DNA of 5,813 nt, from contig DTPJ01000867.1 in NCBI GenBank assembly GCA_011334435.1, positions 1 to 5,813 on the forward strand, in the 5' to 3' direction. How positions within the stretch are numbered: the first letter of the stretch is position 1; each line of letters begins with the position of its first letter. Below the pieces are notes generated by a model that did not search any database, was not told the origin of the DNA, and was given only the letters and a program-made list of their open reading frames with translations. The position numbers were made by a program, and so were the translations under genes. The DNA comes from Candidatus Poribacteria bacterium. GTDB taxonomy: Bacteria; Poribacteria; DTPJ01. Below are positions 5,708 to 5,813 of this stretch, piece after piece.

Positions 5708-5813
5708 ACCTTGATAAATATTGGTTTCAGATAGTATCTCAGAACTACCAGTTATGATAAAATTTAGAATATCATGCGATTAACAAAGACAAATCATATT
5801 TCATCTTTTTCAA
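5708..5813. other. AT-rich tail with no supported gene
   Basis: No convincing coding region, RNA gene or promoter is visible. An 11-bp dyad AGATA-G-TATCT lies at 5729-5739. A rightward ATG at 5774 opens a frame that reads MRLTKTNHISSFS and leaves the window, but it has no clear ribosome binding site and only 13 codons are present, so it could be the start of the next gene or chance. Confidence 0.3.

Noticed and set aside
5711..5758. Promoter for a gene beyond the right edge (TTGATA, TATGAT)
   Set aside because: No -35/-10 pair with both good matches and 16-18 bp spacing could be found.

Overview
The window is an AT-rich stretch of bacterial chromosome from a Gram-negative (diderm) organism. 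It carries a four-gene, rightward, tightly packed gene string: pyruvate kinase, a Wzi-like outer-membrane protein with a signal peptide, an LpxL/HtrB-type acyltransferase and an ELM1-family putative glycosyltransferase. The start of a Gfo/Idh/MocA-type oxidoreductase is transcribed leftward from the left edge. An outer-membrane barrel plus a lipid A-type acyltransferase points to a lipopolysaccharide-like outer membrane. The gene mix, the AT richness and the intergenic repeats resemble uncultured candidate-phylum genomes (Omnitrophota would fit), but that placement is only an impression and cannot be shown from this sequence.

Layout. Positions 1-316 hold the N-terminal part of the oxidoreductase on the minus strand. 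Positions 317-575 are a divergent control region with one sigma70-type promoter facing each way: TTGACA at 406-401 for the oxidoreductase and TTGACC-N17-TAAAAT at 500-528 for the rightward genes. The rightward promoter lies inside the longest possible pyk reading frame, so the true pyk start is placed at 576, directly behind a GGAG ribosome site. Pyk (576-2000) is followed after 21 bp by the Wzi-like gene (2022-3515), which overlaps the acyltransferase gene (3503-4390) by 13 bp; the ELM1-family gene (4400-5479) follows after 9 bp. No terminator or internal promoter was found between them, so they are probably one transcription unit.

The last 330 bp contain no convincing gene. They hold three copies of a REP/MITE-like palindromic element of the TGTCATTC...GGAATCCA type, then a perfectly adjacent 17-bp direct repeat, then an AT-rich stretch with no clear signal.

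Function. Pyk looks intact and has all main catalytic residues; it carries the Lys variant (GPKIR) that marks potassium-independent pyruvate kinases. The three downstream genes form an envelope group: an outer-membrane Wzi-like barrel, an inner-membrane acyltransferase for lipid A or a related lipid, and a GT-B-like protein that may add a sugar to the same lipid. Their pairing with a glycolytic gene is probably shared transcription rather than a shared pathway. No clear novel defence or mobile system is visible. The most unusual items are the TTAGGG-like heptad repeat that fills the pyk-wzi junction, the poorly characterised Wzi/acyltransferase/ELM1 module, and the repeat cluster at the right end.
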